Made by a program: the position numbers and the translations under genes. The notes under the pieces are model-generated. The model worked only from the letters and a program-made list of their open reading frames with translations, was not told where the DNA came from and ran no database searches. This document shows positions 8,549 to 17,276 of a DNA stretch of 64,000 nt, in pieces. This stretch comes from JADJPO01 sp963724535 (lineage in GTDB: Bacteria > Actinomycetota > Actinomycetes > Actinomycetales > Kineosporiaceae): the NCBI GenBank assembly GCA_963724535.1, contig CAVRVD010000021.1:1-64000 (forward strand). Direction: 5' to 3'. Every line of letters starts with the position of its first letter. Position 1 is the stretch's first letter.

Positions 8549-8707
8549 CCAAACCGGCACGTCACCCCACCCAACCAGCCCCGGGCCCCGGTCTCGGTTG
8601 GCCAACCAGTTGGGTCGCCCCACCCGGGGCGGAGCCAACCGGTTGGGTACCCGCCACCCCCACCTGTCCGCGACGTCCAACCGGCGTCCAACCAGGCCCG
8701 CCGGTGC
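8549..8707 (+). repeat. palindrome-rich insertion within virB4
   Basis: VirB4 proteins have roughly ten residues between the helix ending L-D-A-I-W-R-D-I-D and the Walker B strand R-L-V-V-V-D-E-A-W. Here about 160 bases lie between them. They contain the full block GGTTGGCCAACCAGTTGGG at 8596-8614, CCAACCGGTTGGG at 8635-8647 and two more CCAACC units near 8680-8698. The excess is about 130 bp, shifts the frame and looks like an inserted repeat array. Confidence 0.6.
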
Positions 8708-9138
8708 GGCGGTTGGTCGTGGTCGACGAGGCGTGGACGCTGATGCGCGAACACGACGGCGCCCGGTTCCTGGCCCGGATGGCCAAGTCCGCCCGCAAAC
8801 GCCACGCCGGGCTGACCGTGGTCACCCAGGACGCCGCCGACCTGCTCGGCTCCGACCTCGGCCAGGTCGTCCTGGCCAACGCCGCCACCCAGATCCTCAT
8901 GCGCCAAGCCCCGCAAGCCATCGACGCCGTCGCCGACGCGTTCCACCTCACCACCGGCGAAGCCCGCCTCCTGCTCGCCGCACCCCAAGGCGAAGCCCTG
9001 CTGATCGCCGGCACCGCCCGCGTCGCCTACCGCGCCGTCGCCTCCCCCACCGAACACCACCTCCTCACCACCGGCGCCGGGCAGACCGTGGACGACGCGG
9101 GCCCGGACGGCGCGTAGCCGCCGTGGCCGCGCCGCCCG

Positions 9139-11557
9139 GTGTCCCGTCGCCTGCCGGCACTGCCGGAGTTGCCGGCGCTGCCGGTGGACGTCGTCGGCCT
9201 GGTTCTGCTCACCGCCGCCGCCGTCGCTCTCGCCGGGCTCGGGCAGCTGTGCGCGAGACTCGTCCGGGACTGGCGGCATCACCGGCTCACCCGACACGCC
9301 CAGCAGGTCCTGATCACCCCGCCCGCACAGGTCGACCCGCACGGAGCAGCCGCGTTCTGGGCGAACCTGCACGGCCTGCTCACCCCCGCCCGCTGGCGTC
9401 GCCTGCTGCTACGGCGCCGCGCATGTCGCCCTGGAGTACCGGTGGACCGGACGGCAACTGCAGATCCTGCTCTGGGTCCCCGGCACCGTCCCCGCCGCAC
9501 CCGTCGCGGCCGCCGCCCGCGCCGCCTGGCCCGGCGCCACCACCACCATCACCCCCGCCACCGACCCCCTCACCCCGCCACCCGATTGCCGGCTGCGGGT
9601 GGACGGCGGCGCGCTCGTCCTGGCCCGCCCGGACTGCGTACCCGATCGCCACCGACCACGACACCGACCCCCTCCGGGCCCTGCTCGGCGCCGCCACCGG
9701 ACTGCACGCCACCGAACAGGCCGCCGTCCAGGTCCTCACCCGACCCGCCGCCCCGCGCCAGATCGCCCGGCTCCGCGCCGGAGCCACCGCCCTGAGCACC
9801 GGCCGCTCCACCACCAGCGGGATCCCCGAACGCGCTCGCCGCGCTGGTCGCGGGCACCCTCACCGGAGCTGCTCAGCTCGTCCCGCACGACCAGCCGCTC
9901 CGGCACCACGACCCGCCCGGCCGATGGACGGCGTGACCTCGACACCCGCGACGCCCTGGCCAAGAGCCGGCGCACCCCTGTGGGAGATCGCCGTCCGCTA
10001 CGCCGTCGCCGCCCACCCCCCCCGCCAAGCCCCGACCGTGACTCCCTCAAGACGAGTTGTTGCGCCGTCCGTCGCGTCGGGAGCCGGACGTCGTGGCGCG
10101 GCGGCTGACCACCCTCGCCCACGCCGTCTCGTCCGCGTTCGCCGTCTACACCGGACCCAACCGGCTCCGTCCCATCCCGCTCGCCCGGCCCGACCGGGTC
10201 CTCGCCGACCGCCGCCTCGACCGCGGGTTCCTGCTGTCCACGGGCGAGGTCGCCGTCCTCGCCGGCCTGCCCACCGACCTCGCCGTCCCCGGTCTGGATC
10301 GGGCCCGCGCCAAGGCCGCCCCTGCCCCGGTCAGCGTGCCCACCGGCGGCCGCAACACCAAGGTCCTCGGCCGAGCCCAGATCGGCGGCCACGCCGTCGC
10401 CCTGCCCGTCGCCGACGCCCGGCACCACCTGCACGTCCTCGGCGCCACCGGCACCGGCAAGTCCACCCTGCTCGCGCACCTGATCCTCGGCGACATCGCC
10501 GCGCGGCGGGCCGTCGTCCTCATCGACCCCAAAGGCGACCTCGCCCGCGACGTCCTCGACCGCATCCCCGACCACGCCCACCGAACGGCTCGTCGCTCAT
10601 CGACCCCGACCAGCCCGGCCGCAGCGCCACGTTCAACCCGATCGAGAAACGCCCCGACGCCGACGACGACCTCATCGTCGACAACATCGTGTCGATCTTC
10701 GCCGCGATCTTCCAACGCCACTGGGGACCCCGCATCGACGACGTCATGCGCGTGGCCTGCCTGACCGTCATGCGCAACCCCGAACCCACCCTCTGACCGT
10801 GCCGCCGCTGCTCAACGACAAGCAGTTCCGCGCCCCGTTCACCGCCGACCTGACCGACCCCGAAGGCCTCAAAGGCTTCTGGGAATGGTTCGAGACCAGC
10901 CCACCCGGGCTGCGGGCTCAGGTCATCGGACCCGTCCTGGCCCGGCTGCGGGCGTTCCTGCTGCGCGACTTCGTCCGGGCCACCATCGACTCCCCCACGT
11001 CCAGCTTCGACATGGCCCACCTGCTCGACCACGGCGGCATCCTCATCGCCCGCCTGCCCAAAGGACTCCTCGGCGACGACACCTCACGCCTACTCGGGTC
11101 GATGATCTTCGCCAACGTCTGGCACGCCGCCACCGCCCGCGCCCGACAACCCGAAGCACGCCGCCGCGACGCCATGATCGTCATCGACGAAGCCCACAAC
11201 ATCCTCAACCTCGCCGGCTCCACCGCCGACATGCTCGCCGAAGCCCGCGGCTACCGACTCTCCCTCGTCCTGGCCCACCAACACCTCGGCCAGTTGCCCC
11301 GCGAGGTCCAGCTGGCGATCTCCGCGAACGCCCGCAACAAGATCTACTTCACCTGCTCACCCGAAGACGCCCACCAGCTGGCCCGGCACACCCTGCCCGA
11401 ACTCGACGAACACGACCTCGCCCACCTCGACGCCTACACGGCGGCAGTAAGGCTCGTGACCTCAGACCGGCAAGTCGCTGCGCTCAGTCTTGCGACCAGT
11501 CCTCTGCTCGCGCCAAGGTCGGAGCACCTTGCCGGTCAGTTGAGATCGCGGAGGTAG
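9139..11557 (+). pseudogene. TraD/VirD4-like conjugative coupling ATPase, heavily frameshifted
   Basis: From GTG 9139 the pieces read: a membrane helix (V-D-V-V-G-L-V-L-L-T-A-A-A-V); H-V-A-L-E-Y-R-W-T-G-R-Q-L-Q-I-L-L-W; Y-P-I-A-T-D-H-D-T-D-P-L-R; P-L-W-E-I-A-V-R-Y-A-V-A-A; Walker A G-A-T-G-T-G-K-S-T-L-L at about 10441-10473; F-N-P-I-E-K-R; and Walker B M-I-V-I-D-E-A-H-N-I-L at about 11175-11205. Six or more frame changes separate them. The last 760 bases (10799-11557) are open. After about 11445 the codons change (AGG, AGA, AGT, CTT) and the frame runs antisense over another gene end, so the C-terminus may be a junction artefact. The protein would have pumped DNA to the channel. Confidence 0.7.
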
Positions 11558-11878
11558 CCCAAGATCATCACCACGAATTCGAGGGCAGCGCGAACGCTTT
11601 CCTCACGCGCGCTCAGCTGCGTCTTGGCCACGTCGTACAACCCGTTGACGCAGCCAGCCCAGGGAGCAGTGTTGTCGCCAGGCGTCGGGCCGGTCCATCA
11701 TTCGTTGAAGCTTTGCGGGATCGATCGATGTATCGCCCGCCGAGGCTACGGTGACGTCCCCCGCGACGTACGCGGTAATGGCGATCGTGCCACTCGCAGC
11801 CACGACCCTGGGCTGTGGAACGCTTGCCTGCGCCTCGACCGAGGTTGGGTTCACCACGACATCGACACGGTCGGTCAA
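11536..11878 (-). pseudogene. small gene remnant downstream of the XRE repressor
   Basis: One frame (open from about 11941; TTG at 11878) gives an Ala/Val-rich stretch ending S-I-D-P-A-K-L-Q-R-M-M-D. A second frame continues as G-D-N-T-A-P-W-A-G-C-V-N-G-L-Y-D-V-A-K-T-Q-L and ends L-G-Y-L-R-D-L-N-stop at 11536. The second piece resembles the helical C-terminus of small WXG/EspC-like secreted proteins, but I cannot assign a family. Split frames and lack of a good start or ribosome site suggest decay. It overlaps the antisense end of the TraD-like frame. Confidence 0.35.
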
Positions 11879-11953
11879 GTGGACGGTGTCATCGACATCG
11901 AGTTGCCTTTCGAACGGAACCCCCAGCCGAGCACCGTGTTGGAGGTGAGTCTC

Positions 11954-12220
11954 CTAAAGCCCCAGCCGGCGCAGCTCAGCCGTTTCGAGCCCGTCAAGGA
12001 GCTTGATCAGCGGGACGTCGAGCGCTTCGCAGAGGGGTAGGAGCCAGTCGACGCCGATGTGGCGGGAGCCGGCCTCCCAGCCGCCGAGGGTGCCGCGGGA
12101 GACGCCGAGTTTGGCGGCGAGTTCGGCTTGGGTCCAGCGGCGGCGGACGCGTTCGGCCGCGACGTTCCGCGCGAGGAGCGCGGACAGCGGCTGGGACACG
12201 TCGCCATCGTGGTGGGGCAT
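11954..12220 (-). CDS. XRE-family helix-turn-helix regulator
   Basis: This intact 88-residue protein starts at ATG 12220 (M-P-H-H-D-G-D-V). It has a Cro/CI-type HTH: W-T-Q-A-E-L-A-A-K-L-G-V-S-R-G-T-L-G-G-W-E-A-G, followed by a helix, D-W-L-L-P-L-C-E-A-L-D-V-P-L. It is on the opposite strand to the transfer and replication genes, and two perfect palindromes with centres 20 bp apart sit 33-68 bp upstream of its start. It is therefore likely an autoregulated repressor of the element. Intactness among broken neighbours suggests it may still be selected. Confidence 0.85.
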   Translation of the reverse strand: MPHHDGDVSQPLSALLARNVAAERVRRRWTQAELAAKLGVSRGTLGGWEAGSRHIGVDWLLPLCEALDVPLIKLLDGLETAELRRLGL

Positions 12221-12252
12221 ACGGTCTGGTCGACACCGATCCGCGAGCGATT

Positions 12253-12288
12253 GATGCGTTACGCATCTTGACGTTGCGAATCGCAACG
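12253..12288. promoter_or_regulatory. twin palindromic operator upstream of the XRE repressor
   Basis: GATGCGTTACGCATC (12253-12267, 7-bp arms around T12260) and CGTTGCGAATCGCAACG (12272-12288, 8-bp arms around A12280) are both perfect. The centres are 20 bp apart, two helical turns, so two dimers would bind the same DNA face. They share TGCG/CGCA half-sites. This is the classic layout for cooperative repressor binding. Confidence 0.7.
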
Positions 12289-12632
12289 CAGTAGCGTGGT
12301 TGGTGTCCGGTTGATGCGGGTCGAGCCCCACGGTTCCCCGCACCAGGCTGGACCTGGACGCCCGGTGCGTCGGGGAGAGCGTTGAGGGTTCGACCCGAAG
12401 CCAGCCGGGGCCACTGCGGTCCCCCTGGGGCCTCAACTCCCACCGCGGGGGCCGCAGTGCGCCCATCGACCGGGCCCGGTCCGGTCCTGACCCGCCCGTC
12501 ACGCGAGCCGTCGCCACGGGTCCGACGACCTCCCGACGCTCGCGCGACGCACCTCCCGATCAACCCTCCAGCAGCAGCCGACGCCCACCGGGCGCCGGCT
12601 GTTGGCGCGTTTGCCCAGGTAGGAGCCCCGTC
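12289..12632. promoter_or_regulatory. leader region before the replication-relaxation gene
   Basis: These 344 bases are GC-rich and hold no supportable gene. The left edge lies beside the repressor operators, so this region may carry the repressed rightward promoter. TAGGAG at 12620-12625 is the ribosome site for ATG 12633. No hairpin or -10/-35 stands out. Confidence 0.35.
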
Positions 12633-13747
12633 ATGCCGAATCCGAGCCCGGATCGGGCGCCCCGACAAGCCCCGCAGGGGGCCTCCTCCGCCACGGGGGA
12701 GACAACACCAATCAGCCAGCGCCCATGCTCGGTCATCGACGTCGTCTGCCAAGACCAGCCGTCGTCGGTCACCGTCGACGGACCTGCTCAGCCGTCGTCC
12801 ACCGTCTCCAACCCCGCGACCATGTCATCGCCGGCCCTGCTGGTGGAGCACCGGACCCTGACCACGAACCAGCTGGCCGCGGTCCTGTTCGACTCGGCCT
12901 CGACCGCCCGGGCGCGGCTGTACCGGCTGCGCCAGCTCGGCTGGGTCGACCGGTTCACCCCCGTCCGGGCCGGGCAGCGACGCCAGACCCACTGGGTGGC
13001 CGGGCTGCTCGCCGCCCGCTACCACGCCGTCCAACACGCCACCCCGGCCCCGACACCGCGGACCTGGCGGGACCGGGTCGAGGCCATCGCCGCCAGCACC
13101 CACCTGGGCCACACCGTCGGCGCGAACCAGGTCTTCATCGACCTGCTCGCCCACACCCGCACCCACCCGCACACGCGGCTGGCCCGCTGGTGGGGACCGG
13201 CCCGGACCGCGGCCGCTGTCGGGCAACGCGTCCACCCCGACGGCCACGGCGTCTGGACCGAACGCCTTGCCCCCGAGGACGGCCGTGGGTGGGAGCGGCA
13301 GGTGGGGTTCTGGTTGGAGTACGACACCGGCACCGAGCCGCTGGCCCGCCTGGTCGCCAAGCTCGACCCCTACACCCGGCTGCGCCGCACCGGCGGACCC
13401 GACTACCCGATCCTGTTCCACCTGCCCACGCCCGCGCGGGAGGCCAACCTCCACGACCGCCTCACCCACCCCGAGCACGGCGATCCGAGTCGGCGCCGTC
13501 ACGGTGGCGACGACCACCCCGGACGCCGCCACACCCGCCGGGTTGGCGGGCCCGGTCTGGCAGGTCGTCGGCGCCGATGAGCGGTGCCGGCTGATCGACC
13601 TGCCCAGCAGCCCCGGGTCGTCCGGGCCCGTACCATCCCGGGCCGCCGACGCCGGAGCAGGACCCGCTCGCCCTGCTCGCCGTCCCCGAACCGGACGAGC
13701 CGGGCGACGCCACGTCGGGCCAGTTGGTCGCCGAGGAACCCAACTGA
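12633..13747 (+). pseudogene. replication-relaxation (winged-helix) protein, frameshifted at the C-terminus
   Basis: ATG 12633 follows TAGGAG. After a 65-residue hydrophilic leader comes the winged-helix core: L-L-V-E-H-R-T-L-T-T-N-Q-L-A-A-V-L-F, then R-A-R-L-Y-R-L-R-Q-L-G-W-V-D-R-F. The body ends in T-R-L-R-R-T-G-G-P-D-Y-P-I-L-F-H, as in Replic_Relax proteins. The frame breaks at about 13485 (resuming I-R-V-G-A-V-T-V-A-T-T-T) and again at about 13640 (resuming P-T-P-E-Q-D-P-L-A-L-L) to TGA 13747. Family members occur beside conjugation genes and are thought to act in plasmid or ICE replication. The N-terminal 280 codons are intact, so a truncated protein could be made. Confidence 0.7.
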
Positions 13748-14136
13748 CCCAACTGGGTCTTGCCAGGCCGGTTCCTGGTTGGGTTGACCGCCTACGGTCG
13801 AAGCACAGAACACACCACACGAAGATCCACCCGCACCACGGGGCACCCGGCCACTGCGGCCACATCCGAACATCGCCCACCCGCCACTGGCCGGTCGGCC
13901 CGGACACCCGCAGCAGCCCGCCCCCCGCACCACTACCCGCCGTCCACGTACGGCACCTCACGCCCGGACGCCGCACCGCGCGCCGTCCCATAGGGCCTGT
14001 TCTCCACTGCCCGTTCTCGGGCACCCGCTGTGTTCTGCCGCACCCCGCGACCGGATGGGACGCCGTCCCCTCCGGCGCATCGCCATGCCCAGGCACCAAC
14101 CAGACCGGGCAACCCCACCAGGAAGGAACACCCGCC
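13748..14136. promoter_or_regulatory. intergenic leader before DUF4192
   Basis: These 389 bases hold no gene I can support. The left edge has a cluster of CCAACTGACCCAACTGGG and GGTTGGG units related to the palindromic repeats. TTGACC at 13784-13789 could be a -35 element, without a convincing -10. GGAAGGA at 14121-14127 is the ribosome site for ATG 14137. Confidence 0.35.
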
Positions 14137-15162
14137 ATGTCCAACCCCTCCATCACCTCGCAGACGGTGCACCTGCGCCGGCCCAGCGACCTGATCACCG
14201 CGGTGCCGTACCTGCTCGGCTTCCACCCCGACCCGGGCAGCATCGTCATCCTCGGCATCCACGACCGGACCGTCGCGTTCACCGTCCGCCTCGACGCCCC
14301 CGCGCACCCGATGCCGAGTTCGACCCGGCCCAGGTCTGGATTCGTCTCGCCCGGCCAATCGCCGACGCCGACACTCACGCCGTCGTCGTCATCGGGTACC
14401 TGCCCGCCGACCGCGACCGGACCCTGCTTCTGGTCGGCGCCACCGCACCCGTCCCCCTGCTGGAGATCCTCCGCGTCGACGACGGCCGCTGGTGGTCGTT
14501 GACCTGCCCCTCCGACTGCTGCCCACCCGGACAACCCCTCGACACCGACACCGGCAGCAGCGTCGATGCCGCGTTGATCGCCACCAGCGGCTCCCCCGCC
14601 GCCACCCGCGGCGACCTGACCGCCCACCTGCGGCCCGGACCCCAACGACCTGGTGGACGACGTCGCCTCCCGCCTCCCGCTCGACCCGGCGCCGTCGAGG
14701 CGGCTCGGCTACCACGCCGTCCGGACCGCGCACGCCGCCCGCACCGACGGCCCGGTCCCGTTGACCGCCGAGCAGGCCGCGGTGCTGCTGCAGGCCCTGA
14801 CCGACGTCGACATCCGTGACGCGGTCTGCGCCTGGGACGACCCCGCGGCCTGGTGGCTGTGGACCGATCTGATCCGCACCGCCCCACCCGGATGGATCGC
14901 CCCGGTCGCCACCGTCCTGGCCACCACCACCTACCAACGCGGCAACGCCGTCCTGGCCCGCCTGGCCGCCGAACACGCCCTGACCGACGACCCGACCTAC
15001 CCCCTGGCCCGGCTCGTCATCGGCCTGGCCGACGCCCACATCCACCCCGACCAACTCCGCGACGCCCTGACCCACGCCGTCCGCGACGTCGCCCGACTCC
15101 ACCCCGACCTCGCCGACCTCCTCGGCGCCGAGACCAGCACGGGCGGTGGCGACGATGTCTGA
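14137..15162 (+). pseudogene. DUF4192 family protein, two frameshifts
   Basis: ATG 14137 behind GGAAGGA opens with L-R-R-P-S-D-L-I-T-A-V-P-Y-L-L-G-F-H-P-D-P-G-S-I-V, diagnostic of DUF4192, a family common in actinobacteria and on their mobile elements. The frame changes at about 14310 (resuming A-Q-V-W-I-R-L-A-R-P-I-A-D-A-D) and at about 14640 (resuming N-D-L-V-D-D-V-A-S-R-L-P-L-D). The C-terminal part has W-D-D-P-A-A-W-W-L-W and an A-A-E-H-A-L motif. The role is unknown. Its stop overlaps the next gene (ATG 15155). Confidence 0.75.
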
Positions 15163-15819
15163 CACGAGTCGCAGTCCACGGCTCGCCACCGTGCGGGTCA
15201 CCCCGGGCGGGTCCCCGATCATCCACACCGCCGCCTGGATCGCGCACCGCACCCGCGGCGTCCACGAGGCCCTCACCGCCGACCTGCATCGCTGGGCCCG
15301 CCACCGCCGCCCGAAATCCTGGCCGGACGACGTCCGCACCGCCCGGACCTGGCCCGGCCTCGCCCAGGCGTGGTGCCAAGACCACCACCATGTGATCACT
15401 GCGCCCGGGTTGATCGTGCATGAGCGGACCCGCCTGGACGCCGACGTGTGGATCCTGCCCGCGGGGACGGTCGATGACCGGCGGATCGTCGTCGTCGGCC
15501 TCGACCAGGACCCGCCCACCGTCTACGCCGACGGCTGCTCCGAGGTCTGGCCCTGGCTCGATGCCGACAGCCTGCCAGATCACCTGCCCCGCCGGGCACA
15601 CCTGGACCTGGCGCACCGGACGCGAACTGCTCACCGCCACCGGCCGGGCCACCACCCTGACCGCGGTGTTCGGGCCCAGCCTCAACGCCCCGTTCACCGG
15701 CTGCACCACGCTGTGCCCAGCGGGACGACGGCCGCACCGGATGCTCCTGCGACCGGAACACCTGGATCGTCTGCCCCACCTGCGGCCAGGTCGCCACCCT
15801 CACCCTGCCCACCCCGTAG
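15155..15819 (+). pseudogene. element protein with C-terminal zinc ribbon, frameshifted
   Basis: ATG 15155 lies inside the end of DUF4192. The N-terminal part (V-R-V-T-P-G-G-S-P-I-I-H-T-A-A-W-I-A) is followed by R-I-V-V-V-G-L-D-Q-D-P-P-T-V-Y-A-D-G. In a second frame from about 15570 come I-T-C-P-A-G-H-T-W-T-W and N-A-P-F-T-G-C, and in a third C-S-C-D-R-N-T-W-I-V-C-P-T-C-G-Q up to TAG 15819. The Cys residues form a plausible zinc ribbon. The family is not recognised; position suggests an element maintenance gene co-transcribed with DUF4192. Confidence 0.5.
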
Positions 15820-15955
15820 ACAGCACCACCGCACCACCGAGCACCACCCGCTGCCGGCCCACCAGCCCCGAACCCGGGGACGACGTGGAGCCGGCTTTCT
15901 CATGCCCGCTCACCCCGAGCGGGCAACCGATCCCCGAGAGAAGGAACGACTCGTC

Positions 15956-16515
15956 ATGGCACACGAACTCGAGACCATCAACGGCCGCACCGCCTTCGCG
16001 ACCGCCCGCAAGCCGGCCTGGCACCAGCTCGGCACCGTCACCACCGGCTGCATGACCGCGGCCGAGGTCATCACCACCGCCCTGCTCGCCGACTGGAACG
16101 TCCGCAAGATCTTCGTCGCCGGACACACCCCGGACGGGGCCACCATCGCCGCGCCGGACAAGGCGATGACGGTGCGGACCAACCCCGTCACTGGCACCAC
16201 CGACTACCTCGGCGTCGTCGGCCGCGACTACGTCCCCGTGCAGAACGAGGCCTGCGCCGAACTGCTCGACCTGCTCGTCGACGCCTCCGGCGCCCACTAC
16301 GAAACCGCCGGGTCCCTGCGCGGCGGCAGACGGATCTTCATCACCCTGCGCCTGCCCGACGGCATCCGCGATCGCCGGCATCGACGACTTCGACCTCTAC
16401 CTGGCGGTGTCCACCAGCCACGACGGGTCCATGGCGCTACGCGTGGACGCCACCCCCGTCCGCGTCGTCTGCGCCAACACCCAACGCCAAATCGACGGTG
16501 GCGCAGCACGAGGAT
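15956..16515 (+). pseudogene. DUF932 (phage/plasmid-like) protein, truncated
   Basis: ATG 15956 follows GAAGGA. The start H-E-L-E-T-I-N-G-R-T-A-F-A-T-A-R-K-P-A-W-H-Q-L-G-T and D-Y-V-P-V-Q-N-E-A are typical of DUF932 proteins of plasmids and phages. The frame shifts at about 16365 (resuming I-A-G-I-D-D-F-D-L-Y-L-A-V-S-T-S-H-D-G-S) and coherent homology ends at V-V-C-A-N-T-Q-R near 16490. The usual last 100 or so residues are missing. This is the last recognisable element gene, so the right boundary of the element, or of a deletion, lies at about 16.5 kb. Confidence 0.75.
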
Positions 16516-16648
16516 GAGCTATTCGGTCACCGCACCGCACCGCACCGCCGCGGCGTGACCAGCCGCGAGGGCCGAAGGGAACTCCATAGGGTGGACGCTC
16601 CCGGCACGCAGGCAGGCACGAGAGCTGACTCCCGGGATCTTCCTTGGA

Positions 16649-17047
16649 TCAGGCGAACAAGCTCGTGACCTCGCGGGCGATCTCGTCCGCCGAGGCAGCG
16701 AGGACGCCAACGAGGAGGCATAGGTCTTCCTTCTCGAGTGAGCTGTCGACGATCGTGTGACGGAACCAGATATCAACCTGCCCGTCGTCGTTCAGATCGG
16801 CACTCAGCTGCCCCACGAGCCGACGTCCAGCCTGGACGGCCACCCAGCGATAGAGAGCGGGCGATGGCGGTAGGCCCATGGCAGGGATGAACGTGAGCGT
16901 GATCACGGGCGTACCGCCCCAGTCCGACGACCCTATGGAGCACATCGGTTCGGTCTCTGCGTAGAGGTAGTCATCCCTGCGCCGGATGCCGTGGGTATCC
17001 GACAACATCCACTCGACATCTGTGAGTGTCAGGTCTCCGGTCGACAT
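16649..17047 (-). CDS. YbjN-like small protein
   Basis: ATG 17047 follows GGGGAGGACGA, giving 132 residues; a longer start at 17080 lacks such a site. The order of elements (L-T-L-T-D-V-E-W-M-L, then I-T-L-T-F-I-P, then D-G-Q-V-D-I-W-F-R-H-T-I-V-D, then L-C-L-L-V-G-V-L-A-A-S-A-D-E-I-A) resembles YbjN/type-III-chaperone-fold proteins, which often accompany other proteins as chaperones. The family is inferred by pattern only. It diverges from the DprA-like gene with a 229-bp gap and might share its regulatory region. Codon use is less extreme than in the flanking element. Confidence 0.6.
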   Translation of the reverse strand: MSTGDLTLTDVEWMLSDTHGIRRRDDYLYAETEPMCSIGSSDWGGTPVITLTFIPAMGLPPSPALYRWVAVQAGRRLVGQLSADLNDDGQVDIWFRHTIVDSSLEKEDLCLLVGVLAASADEIAREVTSLFA

Positions 17048-17216
17048 TCGTCCTCCCCAGATGGCGCGCCCGTTCATCAAGATCGTTCATGCCAGGATGA
17101 GAGCCGTCGAGCGCATCGGAGGCCAACCTGGACTCGTGCCCCTCCTTCTCATCGGCAGTGGTGACCGATTGCTGAGGCGAAGGCGTGGGGAGGAGGGAAG
17201 GTCGAGCATCGCTCGA

Positions 17217-17232
17217 TCGAACATATGTTCGG
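17217..17232. promoter_or_regulatory. LexA (SOS) box
   Basis: TCGAACATATGTTCGG matches the actinobacterial/Gram-positive SOS consensus TCGAAC-N4-GTTCGA at 11 of the 12 fixed bases; GAACATATGTTC is a perfect palindrome. It lies 44 bp before the DprA-like start codon, a normal place for a LexA operator over the promoter. It implies induction by DNA damage. Confidence 0.8.
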
Positions 17233-17276
17233 TTATTGTTGGAAGGAACCGACACCGGTCTGGGGGAGGGAGTCAG

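Larger units (their letters stand above)
6509..9117 (+). pseudogene. VirB4-family conjugation ATPase, broken by IS3, a palindrome insertion and frameshifts
   Basis: The gene begins at GTG 6509 with an Arg-rich stretch. Its N-terminal domain (V-V-T-A-G-S-F-V-R-V-G-S-G-Y-A-A-T-L-V-V) is cut at about 6798 by an IS remnant and resumes at about 7340 with M-A-W-L-E-P-V-L-A-W-A-G-R-L-D-V. The ATPase has Walker A A-R-S-G-A-G-K-S-Y-L-V-K at about 7940-7975 and Walker B R-L-V-V-V-D-E-A-W-T-L-M at about 8708-8745. One shift lies at about 8358 and a repeat-rich insertion at about 8549-8707 causes another. There is also a TAG at 6673 and a local duplication (6628-6655 versus 6735-6762). VirB4 powers pilus assembly. 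All conserved motifs are present but not in one frame. Confidence 0.75.

Noticed and set aside
7128..10796. 1222-codon open frame spanning virB4 and traD
   Set aside because: It mixes true and shadow segments of two genes; homology moves between frames, so it is not one protein.
4172..11557. Programmed ribosomal frameshifting in the conjugation genes
   Set aside because: Shifts are many, go in both directions and lack slippery sites or structures; decay or sequence error is simpler.
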